Shown: positions 50,212-50,525 of the stretch, in pieces
Layout of the letters: each line of letters opens with the position of its first letter
How positions within the stretch are numbered: position 1 is the stretch's first letter
From: Roseiarcus sp050015935
GTDB lineage: Bacteria; Pseudomonadota; Alphaproteobacteria; Rhizobiales; Beijerinckiaceae
Reading direction: 5' to 3'
NCBI GenBank assembly: GCA_050015935.1
Contig: JBEKAL010000003.1
Location: 1 to 50,525 of the forward strand
Length of the DNA: 50,525 nucleotides
Position numbers and translations under genes: made by a program
The notes under the pieces: generated by a model
Database searches by the model: none
The model's input: the letters and a program-made list of their open reading frames with translations, nothing else
Told to the model about the DNA's origin: nothing

Positions 50212-50380
50212 TTCCGCCAGTTGCCAGCCGTTCTTGCGCTCCGCGCCGCCAATCATCCCTTCCAGAAGAAGACCCACCTGTCGTTGCGGTTCCGCCCGCC
50301 GGAACAGCGCGCCGACGCGCTCCTTCAAAGTCCCAAGCCCTTCAACGCGCTTTCTTCGAGCTGCCTGAACGCGGAAAGGC
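50203..50380 (-). pseudogene. IS701-family transposase, N-terminal fragment
   Basis: Read on the minus strand, LKERVGALFRRAEPQRQVGL, then LLEGMIGGAERKNGWQLAES and AG, is the conserved N-terminal region of IS701-type transposases (ERKNGWQLAE is diagnostic). The DDE catalytic domain is absent. The fragment begins where the lysE gene is broken and is followed by a small gap to the next gene. It marks an insertion followed by deletion. Confidence 0.78.
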
Positions 50381-50419
50381 CCGATTGACAGTCCAACCCG
50401 CAACGCGGACACTTTGATC

Positions 50420-50525
50420 ATGACCGTTCTCAACCGCGTGGCGGCGCAGGATCTCGGACGCCTATCCGCGCTCAGCGACGGAATTTTTGCTTTCGCGGCG
50501 ACCGTCCTCGTGCTCGACATTCATA
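50420..50525 (+). CDS. TMEM175/DUF1211-family potassium channel (3' partial)
   Basis: Only the first 35 residues are in the window: MTVLNRVAAQDLGRLSALSD, then GIFAFAATVLVLDIH. The R-x-x-A-L-S-D-G-x-F-A-F-A pattern is the hallmark first helix of bacterial TMEM175/DUF1211 proteins, which are leak-type potassium channels. The gene continues past the window edge. No clear ribosome-binding site is visible, and the gene lies about 40 bases after the IS701 fragment, so its promoter may be altered. Confidence 0.72.
   Translation, partial: MTVLNRVAAQDLGRLSALSDGIFAFAATVLVLDIH

Overview
The window is GC-rich, densely packed alphaproteobacterial chromosome, most likely from the Hyphomicrobiales (Rhizobiales). 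That is an inference from several signs: sdhC-D-A-B order, a fused aroK-aroB gene, an hflK-hflC-DUF2065-degP cluster, an IalB-family protein, an IHF-beta gene next to sppA and a LapA-like gene, and the rsmI-yraN-gshB-glnD run. The family cannot be fixed from sequence alone; a methylotroph or Beijerinckia relative would fit. No rRNA, tRNA or CRISPR array was seen.

Region by region. 0-3.1 kb: sugar-acid catabolism (partial GguC-type FAH enzyme, aldehyde dehydrogenase, PfkB kinase). 3.2-6.7 kb: complete succinate dehydrogenase operon. 6.7-12.8 kb: a GNAT acetyltransferase, an IalB-family periplasmic protein and a very large solitary type IIG-like restriction-methylase. 12.9-17.6 kb: ubiG, lysC, a DUF883-like/holin-like envelope pair, and a proA whose conserved C-terminus is replaced by a palindromic repeat. 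17.4-22.7 kb: degP, DUF2065, hflC, hflK and a CorC/HlyC-type membrane protein on the minus strand. 22.7-28.1 kb: a GntR/FadR regulator, a possible 52-residue membrane peptide, the AroK-AroB fusion and an EF-G paralogue lacking the G3 histidine.

28.3-29.9 kb is an AT-rich island. It holds a truncated IS110 transposase, three short tandem arrays with a GTAAC/GTAAT core, an orphan three-helix membrane protein and the C-terminal scrap of a serine recombinase. 29.9-38.3 kb returns to housekeeping and metabolism (pRiA4b ORF-3 protein, NDUFA9-like protein, sppA, ihfB, LapA-like protein, ornithine cyclodeaminase-like protein, GST, quinone oxidoreductase, truA, dapE).

38.3-41.4 kb is the second accessory stretch. 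An S24 (CI/LexA-like) repressor lies directly upstream of dapE and diverges from two small genes across a region with three operator-like sites. It is followed by a lower-GC three-gene overlapping cassette (DUF3467-like, unknown, DUF2283), which is the best candidate here for an undescribed system, and by a small gene with an internal amber codon. 41.7-50.5 kb holds yebC, an alkB relic, grpE, glnD, gshB, yraN, rsmI, a lipoprotein resembling PBP activators, a lysE gene cut by an IS701-type transposase scrap, and the start of a TMEM175/DUF1211 channel gene. Relics at five places (IS110, recombinase, alkB, lysE/IS701, amber-interrupted gene) show past insertion and decay.
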